Shown here piece by piece: positions 34,596 to 44,851 of a DNA stretch of 64,000 bases. A model generated the notes under the pieces. The model did no database searches. It saw only the letters and a list, made by a program, of their open reading frames with translations, and was not told the DNA's origin. A program made the translations under genes and the position numbers. The number at the start of each line of letters is the position of its first letter. The first letter of the stretch is position 1. This DNA is from Pseudomonas sp. MWU13-2105. GTDB lineage: Bacteria > Pseudomonadota > Gammaproteobacteria > Pseudomonadales > Pseudomonadaceae. The DNA is taken from positions 372,001 through 436,000 of the forward strand of contig NZ_JALLIY010000002.1 in assembly GCF_023242315.1 (NCBI RefSeq), written 5' to 3'.

Positions 34596-34678
34596 TGTGG
34601 GGGCCAGCTTGCTGGCGATGAGGCCCGCAAGCCTAGCAGCGATTGTTCGGCCGCCATCGCCGGCAAGCCGGCTCCCAG
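34596..34678. repeat. REPIN after folK
   Basis: Paired REP units: tgtgggggccagcttgctgg (34596-34615) and catcgccggcaagccggctc (34655-34674). Confidence 0.8.
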
Positions 34679-34724
34679 GATGTTTAGTGTCGGATCAAGA
34701 GCTTGCATGCGACCCGATAGCCAA

Positions 34725-34800
34725 TGTGGGAGCGGTGCTTGCCCGCGAAGCTTTTGACCCCCTCAAGGGCCTCTTCGCGGATAAATCCGGCTCCCGCAGG
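34725..34800. repeat. Degenerate REPIN before cca
   Basis: A left unit, tgtgggagcggtgcttgccc (34725-34744), faces a decayed right unit, cggataaatccggctcccgc. It occupies most of the gap to the cca stop. The two neighbouring REPINs leave no room for a gene. Confidence 0.65.
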
Positions 34801-34811
34801 GAGAGGGCGTT

Positions 34812-36050
34812 TCAGCCAGTACTTTTTTCCTTGTAGGCCTTGTAGGCCTTGAGGGCTTTGAGGCGCTCACGCTTGAGCGCTTCACCCAGTTCCGGTCCTT
34901 TGAAACCCTGCTCCAGCAGCGGCTGAACCGCAACTGCCTTGGCCGCCGCCGCCGCCCCGCGTAAATAATCCGCCTGTGGATAAGTTCGCAGCTCCAGCCC
35001 CAGGCGTCCGCGCGCATCCATCTCGCAGGCGGCGATAAACTCCTCGAAACGCTGCGGTCGTCGATAGACATCGAAACTCTGCAGCAACTCCAGCAAAGTC
35101 GAGGCCTTGAGCTCCAGGGCGCGATGACCGTGGGTGTGGTACTCGCCCACCAGCAAGGCCAGCTCCTGGCAGTCGCGCGGCGCCTTGTAGCGCTCATTCA
35201 CCGCCTTGATCAGCTTCAGTCCCTTGAACTCGTGGGCAATATGCTTTGGCCATTCGCTTTCGGGTGTCAGCCCTTTGCCGAGGTCGTGCAGCAGGCACGC
35301 CCAGCGCACGGTCAAGGGCTGCTGATGGCGTGCGGCTTGCTCCAGCACGCTCAAGGTATGCACGCCGCTGTCGATTTCCGGATGATGGGCTTCAGGTTGC
35401 GGTACACCGAACAGTGCGTCGACCTCCGGAAGCAACACGGCGAGCGCGCCGCAGTCGCGCAGCACCTGGATAAACACCTGGGGCTGGTCTTCCATCAGTG
35501 CGCGGGAGATTTCCTTCCAGCTGCGCTCCGGCGTCAGGGCCTGTAGCTCGCCCGATTCGGCCAGTTGGCGCATCAACGCCAGGGTCTCGGGGACGACCTT
35601 GAAGCCCATGGCGGCATACCGCGCGGCAAAGCGGGCAACGCGCAGGACCCGGAGTGGATCTTCGGCAAAAGCCGGGGAAACATGGCGCAACAGGCGAGCA
35701 TCGAGGTCGGCTTGGCCGTGGTAGGGATCGGTCAGGTTGCCGTGCTCGTCTTCAGCCATGGCATTGATGGTCAGGTCCCGGCGGATCAGGTCTTCTTCGA
35801 GGGTGACATCGGGGCTGGCGTGGAAGGTGAATCCGCCATAACCGCGTCCGCTCTTGCGCTCGGTCCGGGCCAGGGCATATTCCTCGCCGCTCGCGGGGTG
35901 AAGGAACACCGGAAAGTCCGCCCCGACCGGGCGAAAGCCCTTGGCGAGCATGTCTTCGGCGCTGGCACCCACCACCACCCAGTCGATATCGGTGACCGGC
36001 TGACCCAGCAGGCGATCGCGAACCGCGCCGCCGACTTTATAAATCTGCAT
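34812..36050 (-). CDS. cca: Multifunctional CCA tRNA nucleotidyltransferase
   Basis: A 412-residue enzyme that adds or repairs the CCA tail of tRNAs. [12 protein letters not shown] and TDIDWVVVG hold the nucleotidyltransferase Gly pair and catalytic Asp residues; [10 protein letters not shown] and the [11 protein letters not shown] helix follow. An HD domain ([19 protein letters not shown]) adds phosphatase and phosphodiesterase activity, as in E. coli Cca. The C-terminus is Lys/Ala-rich. Confidence 0.97.
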   Translation of the reverse strand: MQIYKVGGAVRDRLLGQPVTDIDWVVVGASAEDMLAKGFRPVGADFPVFLHPASGEEYALARTERKSGRGYGGFTFHASPDVTLEEDLIRRDLTINAMAEDEHGNLTDPYHGQADLDARLLRHVSPAFAEDPLRVLRVARFAARYAAMGFKVVPETLALMRQLAESGELQALTPERSWKEISRALMEDQPQVFIQVLRDCGALAVLLPEVDALFGVPQPEAHHPEIDSGVHTLSVLEQAARHQQPLTVRWACLLHDLGKGLTPESEWPKHIAHEFKGLKLIKAVNERYKAPRDCQELALLVGEYHTHGHRALELKASTLLELLQSFDVYRRPQRFEEFIAACEMDARGRLGLELRTYPQADYLRGAAAAAKAVAVQPLLEQGFKGPELGEALKRERLKALKAYKAYKEKSTG

Positions 36051-36114
36051 GAAAAACCTCCGTTGGCACGACAGGATAACCCGTGCGTCGCGTCAGCGGA
36101 GGTCGGGCGGGTTT

Positions 36115-37686
36115 TCAGAGATGAATCACGGCCAGGTCCAGCCGACCATATTCCCCTTCGCTGTGCTCGCCCTTGGGCGGGACGTGGTGGGTTTTCATGA
36201 CCTGGTCGCCTTGCAGGGTCTCCAGGTGGATATCGAAACCCCAGAGCCGGTGCAGGTGCTTGAGCACTTCCTCGGTTGAGTCGCCCAGGGGTTTGCGGTC
36301 GTGTTGCTGGTGACGCAGGGTCAGCGAACGGTCGCCACGGCGGTCGATGCTCCAGATCTGTATGTTGGGCTCGCGGTTGCCCAGATTGTACTGGGCGGCC
36401 AGGGTTTCACGGATGGTCCGGTAACCACCTTCGTCATGAATGGCCGGTACCAGCAGGTCGTCGCGCTGGTCGTCATCGAGGATGCTGAACAGCTTGAGGT
36501 CGCGAATCACCTTGGGTGACAGGTACTGCAGGATGAAGCTCTCGTCCTTGAAGCTGCTCATGGCGAACTTGATGCTCGAAAGCCAGTCGCTGCCGGCCAG
36601 TTCCGGGAACCAGTGGCGGTCTTCGTCAGTGGGATGTTCACACATCCGCCGAATGTCGCGGTACATGGCGAACCCCAGGGCATAGGGGTTGATGCCGTTG
36701 TAGTAGGGGCTATCGAAACCCGGTTGGAAGACCACGCTGGTGTGGGAGGTGAGGAACTCCATCATGAAGCCGTCGGTGACCAGCCCTTCGTCGTAGAGGT
36801 CGTTCATCAGGGTGTAGTGCCAGAACGTCGCCCAGCCTTCGTTCATCACCTGGGTCTGGCGTTGCGGGTAGAAATACTGGGCGATCTTGCGCACGATCCG
36901 CACGATTTCCCGTTGCCAGGGTTCCAGCAGCGGCGCGTGTTTTTCGATGAAGTAGAGGATGTTTTCCTGGGGTTCGGAGGGGAAGCGCGCATTGTCCTTG
37001 TCGCTGAATTTGTCCGCGCCCTTGGGGATGGTGCGCCACAGGTCGTTGATCTGCTTTTGCAGGTGCTCTTCGCGGTCTTTCTGCCGCCGCCGTTCCTCTT
37101 CGGCGGAAATCGGGTAGGGGCGTTTGTAGCGGTCGACACCGTAGTTCATCAGGGCGTGGCAGGAGTCGAGCAGGTCTTCGACCGCGTCGATGCCATGGCG
37201 CTCCTCGCATTGCATGATGTACTGCTTGGCGAAGACCAGGTAGTCGATGATCGAGCTGGCATCGGTCCAGGTGCGGAACAGGTAGTTGCCCTTGAAGAAG
37301 CTGTTGTGGCCATAGCAGGCATGGGCCACCACCAGTGCCTGCATGCAGATGGTGTTTTCTTCCATCAGGTAGGCGATGCACGGGTCCGAGTTGATCACGA
37401 TCTCGTAGGCCAGGCCCATCTGGCCGCGGCTATAGGATTTTTCCGTGCTGAGAAAGTGCTTGCCGTAGGACCAATGGTGATAACCCAGGGGCATGCCGAC
37501 GGAGGCGTAGGCGTCCATCATCTGCTCGGCGGTAATCACCTCGATCTGGTTGGGGTAGGTGTCCAGGGCATAACGGTTGGCGATACGACTGATTTCGCGG
37601 TCGTAGGCCTGGATCAGCTCAAAGGTCCACTCCGAACCGGTGGAGAGGGGTTGGCGCTTCTGTTGTTTCGGCTCTCTGGCGGTCAT
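36115..37686 (-). CDS. SpoVR-family protein
   Basis: A 523-residue cytoplasmic protein of the SpoVR/YcgB family ([39 protein letters not shown] segment, [19 protein letters not shown]). The His/Glu motifs suggest a metal site, but the biochemical role is unknown. In gammaproteobacteria it accompanies yeaH and prkA and belongs to the stationary-phase and nitrogen-stress response. It overlaps yeaH by 4 bp. Confidence 0.95.
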   Translation of the reverse strand: MTAREPKQQKRQPLSTGSEWTFELIQAYDREISRIANRYALDTYPNQIEVITAEQMMDAYASVGMPLGYHHWSYGKHFLSTEKSYSRGQMGLAYEIVINSDPCIAYLMEENTICMQALVVAHACYGHNSFFKGNYLFRTWTDASSIIDYLVFAKQYIMQCEERHGIDAVEDLLDSCHALMNYGVDRYKRPYPISAEEERRRQKDREEHLQKQINDLWRTIPKGADKFSDKDNARFPSEPQENILYFIEKHAPLLEPWQREIVRIVRKIAQYFYPQRQTQVMNEGWATFWHYTLMNDLYDEGLVTDGFMMEFLTSHTSVVFQPGFDSPYYNGINPYALGFAMYRDIRRMCEHPTDEDRHWFPELAGSDWLSSIKFAMSSFKDESFILQYLSPKVIRDLKLFSILDDDQRDDLLVPAIHDEGGYRTIRETLAAQYNLGNREPNIQIWSIDRRGDRSLTLRHQQHDRKPLGDSTEEVLKHLHRLWGFDIHLETLQGDQVMKTHHVPPKGEHSEGEYGRLDLAVIHL

Positions 37687-38954
37687 GTCACTAACCTGCG
37701 CTGGAAGAGTTCACGGAAGACCGGGTAGATATCACCGGCCGACACCAGCTGCTGCTGGGCAAACGTATCGCTGAACGCCTCGCTGATGCGCTCGTATTCG
37801 TACCACAGGGCCTGGTGTTCGCGAGGGGTGATCTCAACGTAAGTGTAGTACTGCACGAACGGCATGATCTGATTGATCAGGATGTCGCGGCAGATCGGCG
37901 AATCGTCGTTCCAGTTGTCGCCGTCGGAGGCCTGGGCGGCGTAGATGTTCCACTCGTTTGTCGGATAGCGTTCGGCCATGATTTCCTGCATCAGCTTCAG
38001 CGCGCTGGAAACAATGGTGCCGCCGGTTTCCCGTGAGTAGAAGAACTCCTCCTCGTCGACTTCCCGGGCGCTGGTGTGATGGCGGATGAACACCACTTCG
38101 ATCTTGTCGTAGTTCCGTTTGAGAAACAGGTACAGCAGGATGAAGAAGCGCTTGGCGATGTCCTTGGTCGCCTGGGTCATGGAGCCGGACACGTCCATCA
38201 GGCAGAACATCACCGCCTTGGAGCTGGGGTTGGGTTGCTTGACCAGCAGGTTGTACTTGAGGTCGAAGGTGTCGAGGAACGGTATGCGATGGATACGCGC
38301 GCTGAGTTTCTCGATTTCCGCCTCGATTTCCTGGATATCGCCGAAGTTGTCCGGCTCTTCGCGTTTCAGGCGCTCCAGTTCGGCCTTGGCTTCCTTGAGT
38401 TTGGCGCGGCTGCTGCCGGACAGGGCGATCCGCCGCGCGTGGGCCGAGCGCAGGGTGCGGATGATGTTGATCCGTGAGGGGTTGCCCTCGTTGCTGATCC
38501 CGGCGCGGACGGTCTTGAAGGTGTCGGTGCCGGTAAGGTTGCGTTTGACCAGGTTCGGCAGTTCCAGGTCCTCGAACATGAACTCGAGAAACTCTTCCTG
38601 GGTGATCTGGAAGACGAATTCGTCCATCCCTTCGCCCGAGTTGCCGGCCTTGCCCGGGCCACGGCCGCCACCGCCGCCGGGAGGCCGGGGGATGTGCTCG
38701 CCGCTGGTGAATTCCTTGTTGCCGGGATGCACCACGGTTTGCTTGCCGCCACGGCCGTGGTGCAGCACGGGTTCATCGATATCGCGGCCGGGGATGCTGA
38801 TTTGCTCGCCGTGTTCCATATCGGTAATGGAGCGCCGGCTTACGGCTTCCTCGACAGCCTTTTTTATATGGTCACGGTAGCGCCGCAGGAAGCGCTGACG
38901 GTTCACCGTGCTCTTGTTCTTGCCATTGAGACGTCGGTCGATCACATAGCTCAT
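37683..38954 (-). CDS. yeaH: YeaH/YhbH-family protein (DUF444, VWA-like)
   Basis: A 423-residue protein. A basic N-terminus is followed by a Gly-rich low-complexity stretch ([13 protein letters not shown]) and a von Willebrand-A-like domain with the MIDAS-type motif CLMDVSGSM. It is the usual partner of PrkA and SpoVR. The start is the ATG at 38954 behind GGAGGG. The upstream in-frame ATG at 38999 has no RBS. Confidence 0.95.
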   Translation of the reverse strand: MSYVIDRRLNGKNKSTVNRQRFLRRYRDHIKKAVEEAVSRRSITDMEHGEQISIPGRDIDEPVLHHGRGGKQTVVHPGNKEFTSGEHIPRPPGGGGGRGPGKAGNSGEGMDEFVFQITQEEFLEFMFEDLELPNLVKRNLTGTDTFKTVRAGISNEGNPSRINIIRTLRSAHARRIALSGSSRAKLKEAKAELERLKREEPDNFGDIQEIEAEIEKLSARIHRIPFLDTFDLKYNLLVKQPNPSSKAVMFCLMDVSGSMTQATKDIAKRFFILLYLFLKRNYDKIEVVFIRHHTSAREVDEEEFFYSRETGGTIVSSALKLMQEIMAERYPTNEWNIYAAQASDGDNWNDDSPICRDILINQIMPFVQYYTYVEITPREHQALWYEYERISEAFSDTFAQQQLVSAGDIYPVFRELFQRRLVT

Positions 38955-39040
38955 GAGGAGCCCTCCGGACAGCTTCAAGTTACAAGCTTCAAGCGCCAAG
39001 CTGGAAGCTTAAAGACAAGCGGTCAGCTCCTGCACCGCAA

Positions 39041-39058
39041 GCACGTCGATAAACGTGC
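39041..39058. repeat. Hairpin in the yeaH-prkA gap
   Basis: GCACGT / ACGTGC arms with a 6-nt loop lie inside a 140-bp gap rich in AAGCTTCAAG-type repeats (38970-39020). The gap looks like a decayed interspersed repeat. It may reduce read-through from prkA into yeaH. Confidence 0.45.
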
Positions 39059-39094
39059 CCGCGGCTTGTCGAGTGCCGCTTGCAGCTGCCGTTA

Positions 39095-41017
39095 CTACTG
39101 CGATTTTCTGACCCGCAGGTACCACTCGGAGAGCAGTCGTACCTGTTTGTCGGTGTAGCCACGTTCGACCATGCGGGTGACGAAGTCGTTGTGCTTCTGT
39201 TGATCCTCTTTGCTGGCTTTGGCATTGAAACTGATGACCGGCAGCAGATCCTCGGTGTTGGAGAACATTTTCTTCTCGATCACCACCCGCAGCTTCTCGT
39301 AGCTGAGCCAGGTCGGATTCTTGCCGTTGTTGTTGGCCCGGGCGCGCAGGACGAAGTTGACGATCTCGTTGCGGAAATCCTTCGGATTGCTGATGCCGGC
39401 GGGTTTTTCGATTTTCTCCAGCTCTTCGTTCAGGGCTACGCGGTTGAGGATTTCGCCGGTTTCCGGGTCGCGGTATTCCTGATCCTGAATCCAGAAGTCC
39501 GCGTACAGCACGTAGCGGTCGAAGATGTTCTGGCCGTATTCGCTGTAGGACTCCAGGTACGCGGTCTGGATTTCCTTGCCGATGAACTCGATATAGCGCG
39601 GCGCCAGATATTCCTTGAGGAAGCGCAGGTAGCGTTCGCGGGTTTCGGCCTGGAACTGTTCCTGTTCGATCTGCTGTTCCAGCACGTAGAGCAGGTGCAC
39701 CGGGTTGGCGGCGATCTCGTGGGGATCGAAGTTGAAGACTTTCGAGAGGATCTTGAAGGCGAAGCGGGTCGACAGGCCGTTCATGCCTTCGTCGACACCG
39801 GCGTTGTCGCGGTATTCCTGGATCGACTTGGCCTTCGGATCGGTGTCCTTGAGATTTTCGCCGTCGTAGACGCGCATTTTCGAGTAGATGTTCGAGTTTT
39901 CCGGCTCCTTGAGGCGCGAGAGCACGGTGAACTGGGCCAGCATCTTCAGGGTGTCGGGCGCGCAGTGGGCCTTGGCCAGGGAGCTGTTGAACAACAGTTT
40001 GTCGTAGATCTTCACTTCGTCGCTGACCCGCAGGCAATACGGGACCTTGACGATGTAGATCCGGTCGATGAAGGCTTCGTTGTTCTTGTTGTTGCGGAAG
40101 GTGTGCCACTCCGATTCGTTGGAGTGGGCCAGCAGGATGCCGGTGAACGGAATCGCCCCCAGGCCTTCGGTACTGTTGTAGTTGCCTTCCTGGGTAGCGG
40201 TCAGCAGGGGGTGCAGCACCTTGATCGGTGCCTTGAACATTTCCACGAACTCCATCAGGCCCTGGTTGGCCCGGCACAGGGCGCCCGAGTAGCTGTAGGC
40301 ATCGGCGTCGTTCTGTGGAAACTCTTCGAGCTTGCGGATATCGACCTTGCCCACGAGGGCGGAGATGTCCTGGTTGTTTTCGTCGCCCGGTTCGGTCTTG
40401 GCCACGCCGATCTGGTTGAGGATCGAAGGGTAGAGCTTGACCACCCGGAACTGGCTGATGTCACCGCCGAATTCGGCCAGGCGCTTGGTGGCCCAGGGCG
40501 ACATGATGGTGTTCAGGTAGCGCCGCGGAATTCCGAAGTCTTCCTCGAGGATCGCGCCATCTTCCGTGGCGTTGAACAACCCCAGGGGCGACTCGAAGAC
40601 CGGCGATCCCTTGATGGCGTAGAACGGGACTTTCTCGATCAGCTGTTTCAGCTTTTCGGCCAGGGACGATTTACCGCCGCCCACCGGACCGAGCAGATAG
40701 AGGATTTGCTTCTTCTCTTCCAGGCCTTGGGCGGCGTGGCGGAAATACGAGACGATCTGGTCGATGCATTCTTCCATCCCGTGGAAGTCTTCAAAGGCCG
40801 GATAGCGCCGAATTACCTTGTTGGAGAAGATGCGCGACAACCGTGAGTTGGTGGACGTATCCAGCAGTTCGGGCTCGCCGATTGCCAGTAGCAGCCTTTC
40901 AGCTGCCGACGCGTAAGCGCTGCGATCCTTTTTGCACAGTTCGAGGTACTCCTGCAGCGTGAGTTCTTCTTGCCGTGTGGATTCGAAGCGTTGTTGGAAA
41001 TGGCTGAAAATGCTCAT
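39095..41017 (-). CDS. prkA: PrkA-family serine protein kinase (YeaG-like AAA+ protein)
   Basis: A 640-residue protein. The N-terminal AAA+ domain has Walker A GPVGGGKSSL (about residues 109-118); a C-terminal PrkA kinase-like domain follows. The E. coli homologue YeaG acts with YeaH in nitrogen-starvation and stationary-phase adaptation, and B. subtilis PrkA is needed for sporulation. The start is the ATG at 41017 behind GAGGTGA. It is the first gene of prkA-yeaH-spoVR. Confidence 0.96.
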   Translation of the reverse strand: MSIFSHFQQRFESTRQEELTLQEYLELCKKDRSAYASAAERLLLAIGEPELLDTSTNSRLSRIFSNKVIRRYPAFEDFHGMEECIDQIVSYFRHAAQGLEEKKQILYLLGPVGGGKSSLAEKLKQLIEKVPFYAIKGSPVFESPLGLFNATEDGAILEEDFGIPRRYLNTIMSPWATKRLAEFGGDISQFRVVKLYPSILNQIGVAKTEPGDENNQDISALVGKVDIRKLEEFPQNDADAYSYSGALCRANQGLMEFVEMFKAPIKVLHPLLTATQEGNYNSTEGLGAIPFTGILLAHSNESEWHTFRNNKNNEAFIDRIYIVKVPYCLRVSDEVKIYDKLLFNSSLAKAHCAPDTLKMLAQFTVLSRLKEPENSNIYSKMRVYDGENLKDTDPKAKSIQEYRDNAGVDEGMNGLSTRFAFKILSKVFNFDPHEIAANPVHLLYVLEQQIEQEQFQAETRERYLRFLKEYLAPRYIEFIGKEIQTAYLESYSEYGQNIFDRYVLYADFWIQDQEYRDPETGEILNRVALNEELEKIEKPAGISNPKDFRNEIVNFVLRARANNNGKNPTWLSYEKLRVVIEKKMFSNTEDLLPVISFNAKASKEDQQKHNDFVTRMVERGYTDKQVRLLSEWYLRVRKSQ

Positions 41018-41318
41018 GACGTCACCTCGCTCGATACGTGGAGCCGGTGCCGGATCAATCAGTCCAGTGCTGGCATGCAACCGCGAAAGCCGTTGCCGTT
41101 TACCCCCCAGAACACCTTCAAAGCGACGACCACTTTGAAAATTACTACCGATGACCCGTACGCCGGTGTACCGGCTCTCCCCTGATTTGGATGGCCTGCG
41201 CTTAAGGATAGTTCGGAATCGGCGGGGGCAAGTCAAGATGAGCAATTAGTTGCGCCTGACCGTTCGTCAGGAAAGGCTCTAGCCCGCGAATCCCGCGGGC
41301 TCCAGCAAAAGAAAAAAA
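41018..41318. other. Promoter-side gap of prkA, with two hairpins
   Basis: This 301-bp gap holds no gene that I can support. Two hairpins lie near the glpE end: CCTGAC/GTCAGG (about 41255-41271) and AGCCCGCG/CGCGGGCT (41281-41301). The second is 18 bp past the glpE stop, separated from it by a T-rich stretch on the minus strand, and could serve as a weak terminator for glpE. The prkA promoter must be here but is not obvious. Confidence 0.5.
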
Positions 41319-41648
41319 TTATTCGGAAATATCTTGAGCAATTTCTGACGGATAGGTCGTGCGCCATAGCTCAAAGCCACCATCGAGGCTATAGACCTCG
41401 CTGAAGCCCTGGCTGACCAGGTAGGCGGCCGCGCTCTGGCTCGAATTGCCGTGGTAGCAGCACACCACCAGCGGCGCATCGAGGTCGGCGGCGCGAATGA
41501 AATCGGCGATGTTGTGGTTGTCCAGGTGGCGGGCGCCGCTGATGTGGTTCAGGGCGAAAGCCTGCGGGTCGCGGACGTCGACAACCACGGCGCCGTGCTC
41601 GCGCAGGGCCTGGGCTTGTTCGGGCGGGATACGTTTGAATTCGGTCAT
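41319..41648 (-). CDS. glpE: Thiosulfate sulfurtransferase GlpE (single-domain rhodanese)
   Basis: A 109-residue single rhodanese domain. The active-site loop CYHGNS has the sulfur-carrying Cys64. [21 protein letters not shown] is the usual N-terminal strand and helix. It transfers sulfane sulfur from thiosulfate to cyanide or thiols in vitro; the biological acceptor is unclear. It lies at the end of the apaG-apaH operon, 35 bp after apaH. Confidence 0.94.
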   Translation of the reverse strand: MTEFKRIPPEQAQALREHGAVVVDVRDPQAFALNHISGARHLDNHNIADFIRAADLDAPLVVCCYHGNSSQSAAAYLVSQGFSEVYSLDGGFELWRTTYPSEIAQDISE

Positions 41649-41683
41649 GCTGGGCTCCGTCGGGGGCGGGTAGGTCTTTCAGT

Positions 41684-42559
41684 CTAGCGATATAACCAGG
41701 CTCGAAAGCGCTCGGCCAGGGTCGGTGGCGGAGCGACGCCACCCTGGGCATCGCATTTGCAGGTCAGAAGTTCGCCGGTATCGACGTTCATCAGGGTCAT
41801 CGCGCCGCCCCAGACGCAGCCGGTATCGAGGGCGAAGATGCCGGGCTCGTCGCATTGGCCTTCAAGGGCGGCCCAGTGGCCGAAGATGATCTTCAGGCCC
41901 TGGGTCTTGCGCTCCTTGTAGCTGAACCAGGGGGCGTAGCCGCGGGGCGCGGTGTTGGCGCCTTCCTTGCCTTTGAGATCGAGCTTGCCGTCGGCGCTGC
42001 AGAAGCGCATGCGGGTGAAATAGTTGGTGATCACCCGCAGGCGGGTCACGCCTTGCAGGTCGCTACTCCATTTGTTCGGCTCATTGCCGTACATGCCGTC
42101 GAGGAAAGGCGTCAGCAGGTTGTCGTCGCGCAAGGCGGTTTCCACTTCGGCGGCGTATTTGAGCGCTTTCTTCAGTGTCCATTGGGGCGGAATGCCGGCA
42201 TGGACCAGGGCCACATTGCGCTCGGCATCATGGTGCAGCAGCTTCTGGCGGCGCAACCAGTCCAGCAGGTCGGCGCGATCCGGCGCGTCGAGGATCTCGC
42301 GCAGCGTATCGCTTTTTTTCAGGCGTTCGACGTTATGGCCGGCGGCGAGCAGGTGCAGGTCATGGTTACCCAGTACACAGACCAGCGAGTCGCGCATAGC
42401 GTAGAGGAAACGCAGGGTTTCCAGGGATTGCGGGCCCCGGTTGACCAGGTCGCCGACCAACCACAGCTTATCCTGGGCCGGATCGAACCTGACGCGTTCG
42501 AGCAGGCACTTGAGCGGTTCCAGGCAGCCTTGCAGGTCGCCGACGGCGTACACCGCCAT
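41684..42559 (-). CDS. apaH: Symmetrical bis(5'-nucleosyl)-tetraphosphatase ApaH
   Basis: A 291-residue metallophosphatase that cuts Ap4A to two ADP and can remove Np4 caps from RNA. The metal-binding motifs [14 protein letters not shown] and GNHDLH are intact. The start codon shares one base with the apaG stop (TGATG). Confidence 0.97.
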   Translation of the reverse strand: MAVYAVGDLQGCLEPLKCLLERVRFDPAQDKLWLVGDLVNRGPQSLETLRFLYAMRDSLVCVLGNHDLHLLAAGHNVERLKKSDTLREILDAPDRADLLDWLRRQKLLHHDAERNVALVHAGIPPQWTLKKALKYAAEVETALRDDNLLTPFLDGMYGNEPNKWSSDLQGVTRLRVITNYFTRMRFCSADGKLDLKGKEGANTAPRGYAPWFSYKERKTQGLKIIFGHWAALEGQCDEPGIFALDTGCVWGGAMTLMNVDTGELLTCKCDAQGGVAPPPTLAERFRAWLYR

Positions 42560-42939
42560 CAGTGCAGGGACCCCGGGACGGCGAGGCGGAAGGGCGCGAT
42601 CACGGCGTCGAAGTGCTTACCGTCCTCGGCCAGCATCTGATAGCTGCCCTGCATGTTGCCGACTTTCGTCGTCATCACCGTGCCGCTGCTGTAGGTGTGG
42701 CTCTGGCCGACCTCGATCAGCGGTTGCTGGCCGACAACGCCGGCGCCGCGGACTTCTTCCACGTGACCGTCGCCATCGGTGATCACCCAATGCCGCGACA
42801 TCAACCGGGCGGGCAGTTCGCCGTTGTTCTGCACCGTGATGGTGTAGGCGAAGGCAAAGCGGTTCTGCTCGGGTTGCGATTGTTCTGCAAGGAAGCGGGT
42901 GACGACGCTGACGTCGACCTGGTAACGAGGATCGGACAT
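42559..42939 (-). CDS. apaG: ApaG protein
   Basis: A 126-residue fibronectin-III-like beta-sandwich protein ([48 protein letters not shown]). The molecular function is unknown; it is always next to apaH and ksgA. Confidence 0.97.
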   Translation of the reverse strand: MSDPRYQVDVSVVTRFLAEQSQPEQNRFAFAYTITVQNNGELPARLMSRHWVITDGDGHVEEVRGAGVVGQQPLIEVGQSHTYSSGTVMTTKVGNMQGSYQMLAEDGKHFDAVIAPFRLAVPGSLH

Positions 42940-43000
42940 GCAAGAGGCCTTGGAAGCTGAAGCGCAAGAGACGCTGGACGAAGCCCAGTCTAGGTCAAGT

Positions 43001-43044
43001 CCCGGGTAGTAGGCCAGACATCCACGCTGGCCTGCTACCCGCGG
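43001..43044 (-). other. Long stable hairpin between ksgA and apaG
   Basis: A stem of about 17 bp formed by 43001-43017 and 43026-43044 (one G-U pair and a 2-nt bulge) with an 8-nt loop. It begins 2 bp past the ksgA stop. No T run follows in either direction, so it is more likely an mRNA stability or processing element than a terminator. Confidence 0.6.
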
Positions 43045-43046
43045 GA

Positions 43047-43865
43047 TCAGTTGGCGTCGGGTGCCGGGACTGGCTGCTCACTGAGTTTGTCGGCCAGGCG
43101 CACGAAGGCGGCCAGGTCGAGCTGTTCCGGGCGCAGGCTGCCGTCAACGCCGGCGGCTTCGATCTCGGCATTGCTGAGCAGGGCCTTGAGGGTGTTGCGC
43201 AAGGTTTTGCGACGCTGGTTGAAGGCTTCGCGCACAACGCGCTCCAGCAGCCGGTGATCCTTGGCCGGATGGGGCAGGACGGCGTGGGGCACCAGGCGCA
43301 CGATGGCCGACTCGACCTTGGGCGGCGGGTTGAAGGCGCCCGGGCCGACATTGAACAGGTGCTCCACGCGGCAATGGTACTGGACCATGATCGACAGGCG
43401 ACCCCAGTCGCCACCGCCAGGGCCTGCGGCCAGGCGTTCGACCACTTCTTTCTGCAGCATGAAGTGCATGTCGCGAATCAGGCTGGCGTTGTGCAGCAGG
43501 TGGAAGATCAGCGGCGTGGAGATGTTGTAGGGCAGGTTGCCGACCACCCGCAGGCTGTTGGGCGCCGGGTTCAGGCTGGTGAAGTCGAACTTCAGCGCGT
43601 CGCCCTGGTGCAGGCTGAAATTGTCCCGGCCAGCGAATTGCTGGTTGAGGATCGGCACCAGGTCCTTGTCCAGTTCGACGACATCCAGTTGTGCACCACT
43701 GTTCAGCAGGCCTTCGGTCAGGGCGCCCTGGCCCGGGCCGATTTCCAGCAGGCGGTCTTCGGGCTTGGCATGGATGGCGCGCAGGATGCGGTCGATCACG
43801 CCGGCGTCGTGCAGGAAGTTTTGCCCGAAACGCTTGCGCGCCCGGTGTTGGTATTGCTCGGTCAT
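43047..43865 (-). CDS. ksgA: 16S rRNA (adenine1518/1519-N6)-dimethyltransferase RsmA/KsgA
   Basis: A 272-residue methyltransferase that dimethylates two adenines in helix 45 of 16S r[14 protein letters not shown], the SAM motif EIGPGQG (41-47) and the catalytic NLPYNIS are present. It overlaps pdxA by 4 bp. Confidence 0.98.
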   Translation of the reverse strand: MTEQYQHRARKRFGQNFLHDAGVIDRILRAIHAKPEDRLLEIGPGQGALTEGLLNSGAQLDVVELDKDLVPILNQQFAGRDNFSLHQGDALKFDFTSLNPAPNSLRVVGNLPYNISTPLIFHLLHNASLIRDMHFMLQKEVVERLAAGPGGGDWGRLSIMVQYHCRVEHLFNVGPGAFNPPPKVESAIVRLVPHAVLPHPAKDHRLLERVVREAFNQRRKTLRNTLKALLSNAEIEAAGVDGSLRPEQLDLAAFVRLADKLSEQPVPAPDAN

Positions 43866-44851
43866 AAACGGGTCTCGGCCATCTGGTAGGCGGTTTCCAG
43901 GGCGACTTGCAGGCTGCCGGTGTCGATATTGCCGCTGCCGGCCAGGTCCAGGGCGGTGCCGTGGTCGACCGAAGTGCGGATGATCGGCAAGCCCAGGGTC
44001 ACGTTGACTGCGGCGCCGAAACCTTTGTATTTCAGCACGGGCAGGCCCTGGTCGTGGTACATCGCCAGCACCGCGTCGCAGTGCTCCAGATATTTGGGGG
44101 TAAACAGAGTGTCGGCAGGCAGCGGGCCACGCAGGTCCATGCCCTCGCCGCGCAGGCGCTCCAATGTCGGTTCGATGATGTCGATTTCTTCGTGGCCCAG
44201 GTGCCCACCTTCGCCGGCATGGGGGTTGAGCCCGCAGACCAGGATACGCGGGTTGGCGATGCCGAACTTTTCCCGCAGGTCGCCATGCAGGATGCGGGTG
44301 ACCCGCTCCAGGCGCTCCGGGGTAATGGCATCGGCGATTTGCCTCAGGGGCAGGTGGGTGGTCACCAGGGCCACGCGCAGTCCGCGGGTCGCCAGCATCA
44401 TTACCACCTGGGCGGTGTGGGTCAGGTCGGCGAGGAATTCGGTATGGCCGGAAAAGGCGATCCCGGATTCGTTGATCACGCCTTTGTGCACCGGGGCGGT
44501 GATCATGCCGGCGAAGTCGCCGTCCAGGCAGCCTTGGCCCGCGCGGGTCAGGGTTTCCAGGACAAAGGCGGCATTGGCCTGGTCCAGTTGCCCGGCGACG
44601 ACCGGATTCGCCAGCGGGGTGTCCCAGACATACAGGCTGCCCGCTGGTGCCGGTTGCTCAGGCCATTGGCCTGGAGCCACGGGCAGCAGATTGACGGCCA
44701 CGCCCAGTTGTGTGGCCCGCTCACGGAGCAGGTCGCGACTGGTAATGGCAATCAGGGGGTAGGGCTGGGGCTGCGAGGCGAGCAGCAGGCAAAGGTCTGG
44801 ACCAATGCCCGCCGGCTCGCCGGGGGTCAATGCGAAACGCCGCGGTTTCAC
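43862..44851 (-). CDS. pdxA: 4-hydroxythreonine-4-phosphate dehydrogenase PdxA
   Basis: A 329-residue NAD-dependent enzyme of vitamin B6 synthesis. [24 protein letters not shown] and the metal-ligand blocks [13 protein letters not shown] and [13 protein letters not shown] are clear. It overlaps surA (ATGA) and ksgA. Confidence 0.98.
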   Translation of the reverse strand: MKPRRFALTPGEPAGIGPDLCLLLASQPQPYPLIAITSRDLLRERATQLGVAVNLLPVAPGQWPEQPAPAGSLYVWDTPLANPVVAGQLDQANAAFVLETLTRAGQGCLDGDFAGMITAPVHKGVINESGIAFSGHTEFLADLTHTAQVVMMLATRGLRVALVTTHLPLRQIADAITPERLERVTRILHGDLREKFGIANPRILVCGLNPHAGEGGHLGHEEIDIIEPTLERLRGEGMDLRGPLPADTLFTPKYLEHCDAVLAMYHDQGLPVLKYKGFGAAVNVTLGLPIIRTSVDHGTALDLAGSGNIDTGSLQVALETAYQMAETRL

